A stretch of DNA of 23,731 nucleotides from the NCBI GenBank assembly GCA_018679695.1, contig JAHHKH010000345.1, forward strand, positions 1 to 23,731, written 5' to 3'. Source of the DNA: Maribacter sp. (GTDB taxonomy: Bacteria > Bacteroidota > Bacteroidia > Flavobacteriales > Flavobacteriaceae). The notes beneath the pieces were generated by a model. That model did no database searches and was not told where the DNA came from. It worked only from the letters and a program-made list of their open reading frames with translations. Position numbers and translations under genes: made by a program. Below are positions 22,783 to 23,731 of the stretch, in pieces; the first letter of the stretch is position 1, and every line of letters starts with the position of its first letter.

Positions 22783-22859
22783 TGGTCGGGATGACAGGAT
22801 TTGAACCTGCGACCACTCGGCCCCCAGCCGAGTGCGCTACCGGACTGCGCCACATCCCG
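22783..22859 (-). tRNA. tRNA-Pro (anticodon GGG)
   Basis: Complete cloverleaf on the - strand. The acceptor stem is CGGGATG / CATCCCG (22853-22859 and 22787-22793), with discriminator A (22786) and an encoded CCA (22783-22785). The D arm contains GCGCAGTCCGGTAGCGC. The anticodon stem CTCGG/CCGAG encloses the 7-nt loop CTGGGGG, giving anticodon GGG after U33. The T arm contains GGTTCGAATCC. The C1-G72 pair is normal for proline tRNAs. This isoacceptor reads CCC/CCU codons. No duplicated 3' end indicating element integration is seen nearby. Confidence 0.95.
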
Positions 22860-22870
22860 AATTAGGATTG

Positions 22871-22878
22871 CAAAAATA
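22871..22878 (-). promoter_or_regulatory. -7 box of tRNA-Pro
   Basis: TATTTTTG on the - strand exactly fits TAnnTTTG and ends 11 nt upstream of the mature tRNA 5' end. No well-spaced TTG -33 element was found (nearest at a 24-nt spacer). Confidence 0.5.
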
Positions 22879-22992
22879 TAAAAGTTTACCAAAAATGGAG
22901 CACAATTGGGCATTCTTATTTTGTAAAAGGCAATAAATTCGAAATGGACAAAAAAACATACCTTGTAGTAGGAAAGTTTATAAAAATCCAAG

Positions 22993-23731
22993 ATGAATAC
23001 TAATGTTCCCACGAAAACATATACGAGAAGGCAAGCGTCCAAATCAATCGCCATCATTGCCCTGGGCACGGCCTTTTGGCCGTATCTGGAATCTATAAGC
23101 AATCAACAAATGTTTACAAGGAAAATCCCTTCTTCGGGCCAACAACTACCTGTGGTAGGTCTTGGTACATGGCAATCTTTCGATGTCGGAAATGATGTTT
23201 CGGCAAGAGCGCAATTGTCCGATGTTCTCCAAAAAATGAAATCCAAAGGCGGACAAGTCATTGACAGTTCCCCCATGTACGGCAGTTCTGAGCAGGTGGT
23301 CGGTGACCTGACTTCCGAATTGGGGATACAAGACGATTTCTTTTATGCGACCAAAGTTTGGACGTCTGGAAGGCAGGCGGGAATAGATCAAATGGCCAAT
23401 TCCATGAAGAAAATGAAAAGGAAGAAAATGGACTTAATGCAAATTCACAACTTGGTCGATTGGAAGACTCATCTAAAGACCATAAGGGCCATGAAGGAAA
23501 AAGGAACAATCGGGTATTGGGGCATTACGCATTATACCAACTCCTCGCATAACACCCTTATACAAATCATCAAAGACGAAAAACCCGATTTTGTACAATT
23601 TAATTATTCCATCAATGGCCGAAATGCGGAAAAAGGTCTTCTGCAAACCGCTATGGATCAAGGCACGGCAGTGATCATCAATAGGCCTTTTGATGGGGGT
23701 AGTTTGTTTAGATTAACTCGCGGGAAAGCAC
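22993..23731 (+). CDS. Aldo/keto reductase with Tat signal, 3' end beyond window
   Basis: 246 codons are visible and open at the window edge. From ATG 22993 the N-terminus has a twin-arginine-type signal (TYTRRQASKSIAIIALG, Arg12-Arg13, then a hydrophobic core), so the folded, cofactor-loaded enzyme is probably exported; an ATG at 23110 would remove it. The mature part has aldo/keto reductase (TIM-barrel) features: 'LPVVGLGTWQ', Asp91 and Tyr96 (VIDSSPMYGSSE), Lys121 (YATKVW) and His152 (MQIHNLVDW), i.e. the full catalytic tetrad, then 'IGYWGITHYT'. It should reduce a carbonyl with NAD(P)H; substrate unknown. An exported AKR needs a cofactor bound before export. Divergent from the tRNA gene, 133 nt apart. 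Confidence 0.85.
   Translation, partial: MNTNVPTKTYTRRQASKSIAIIALGTAFWPYLESISNQQMFTRKIPSSGQQLPVVGLGTWQSFDVGNDVSARAQLSDVLQKMKSKGGQVIDSSPMYGSSEQVVGDLTSELGIQDDFFYATKVWTSGRQAGIDQMANSMKKMKRKKMDLMQIHNLVDWKTHLKTIRAMKEKGTIGYWGITHYTNSSHNTLIQIIKDEKPDFVQFNYSINGRNAEKGLLQTAMDQGTAVIINRPFDGGSLFRLTRGKA

Noticed and set aside
22783..22860. tRNA-Pro as attachment site of an integrated element
   Set aside because: No second copy of the tRNA 3' end and no integrase gene in the window.

Overview
The window looks like chromosomal DNA of a marine-type Flavobacteriaceae (Bacteroidota). The grounds are AT-rich intergenic DNA, TAnnTTTG-type -7 promoter boxes, an HYC_CC_PP family small protein ahead of a Cus-type efflux operon, the short arginine decarboxylase / agmatinase / deoxyhypusine-synthase-like gene order, and long imperfect palindromes between small genes. 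I cannot name the genus.

Layout. (1) 1-4600 is an AT-rich accessory stretch of small, functionally unrelated genes, all on the + strand: two NTF2/SnoaL-like lipoproteins flanking a membrane-bound LytTR regulator, a DUF2306 membrane protein, an unrecognised membrane protein and a short lipoprotein. Several of these genes are separated by long imperfect palindromes; two of the palindromes (545-682 and 3819-3953) are recognisably related. This resembles a gene-cassette array, but no integrase is present. (2) 4775-5311 (-) holds an Asp-rich lipoprotein with its own terminator and a hairpin in its leader. (3) 5560-14800 (+) is a tightly packed copper/silver-type efflux operon: HYC_CC_PP protein, CusA-like RND pump, TolC/CusC-like outer-membrane channel, CopA-like P1B ATPase, CusB-like adaptor. 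Gene ends overlap or nearly touch, and the ATPase and adaptor share the same small Cys/Met/His heavy-metal-binding module (three copies in all). (4) 14933-17594 (+) is an exported M20-type metallopeptidase with a substituted first metal ligand, overlapping by 8 nt a DUF819 multi-pass membrane protein. (5) 17662-21774 (-) is a polyamine operon: arginine decarboxylase, agmatinase and a deoxyhypusine-synthase-family enzyme (probably homospermidine-forming), followed by a small acidic unknown protein and a VOC-fold protein. (6) 21775-22782 has no convincing gene; it contains a 111-bp tandem repeat, many short hairpins and two convergent, related terminators. (7) 22783-22859 (-) is tRNA-Pro(GGG). 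(8) 22993-end (+) is the N-terminal part of an aldo/keto reductase with a twin-arginine signal, cut by the window end.

How the parts work together. Region 3 should move metal from the cytosol (ATPase) and periplasm (RND complex) out of the cell; no dedicated copper regulator lies beside it. Region 5 should convert arginine to agmatine and putrescine, then probably to sym-homospermidine. Region 4 suggests peptide cleavage outside the cytoplasm coupled to uptake, which is inference. By eye, base composition is most AT-rich in region 1 and most GC-rich in regions 4-5, consistent with region 1 being acquired; I did not compute it.
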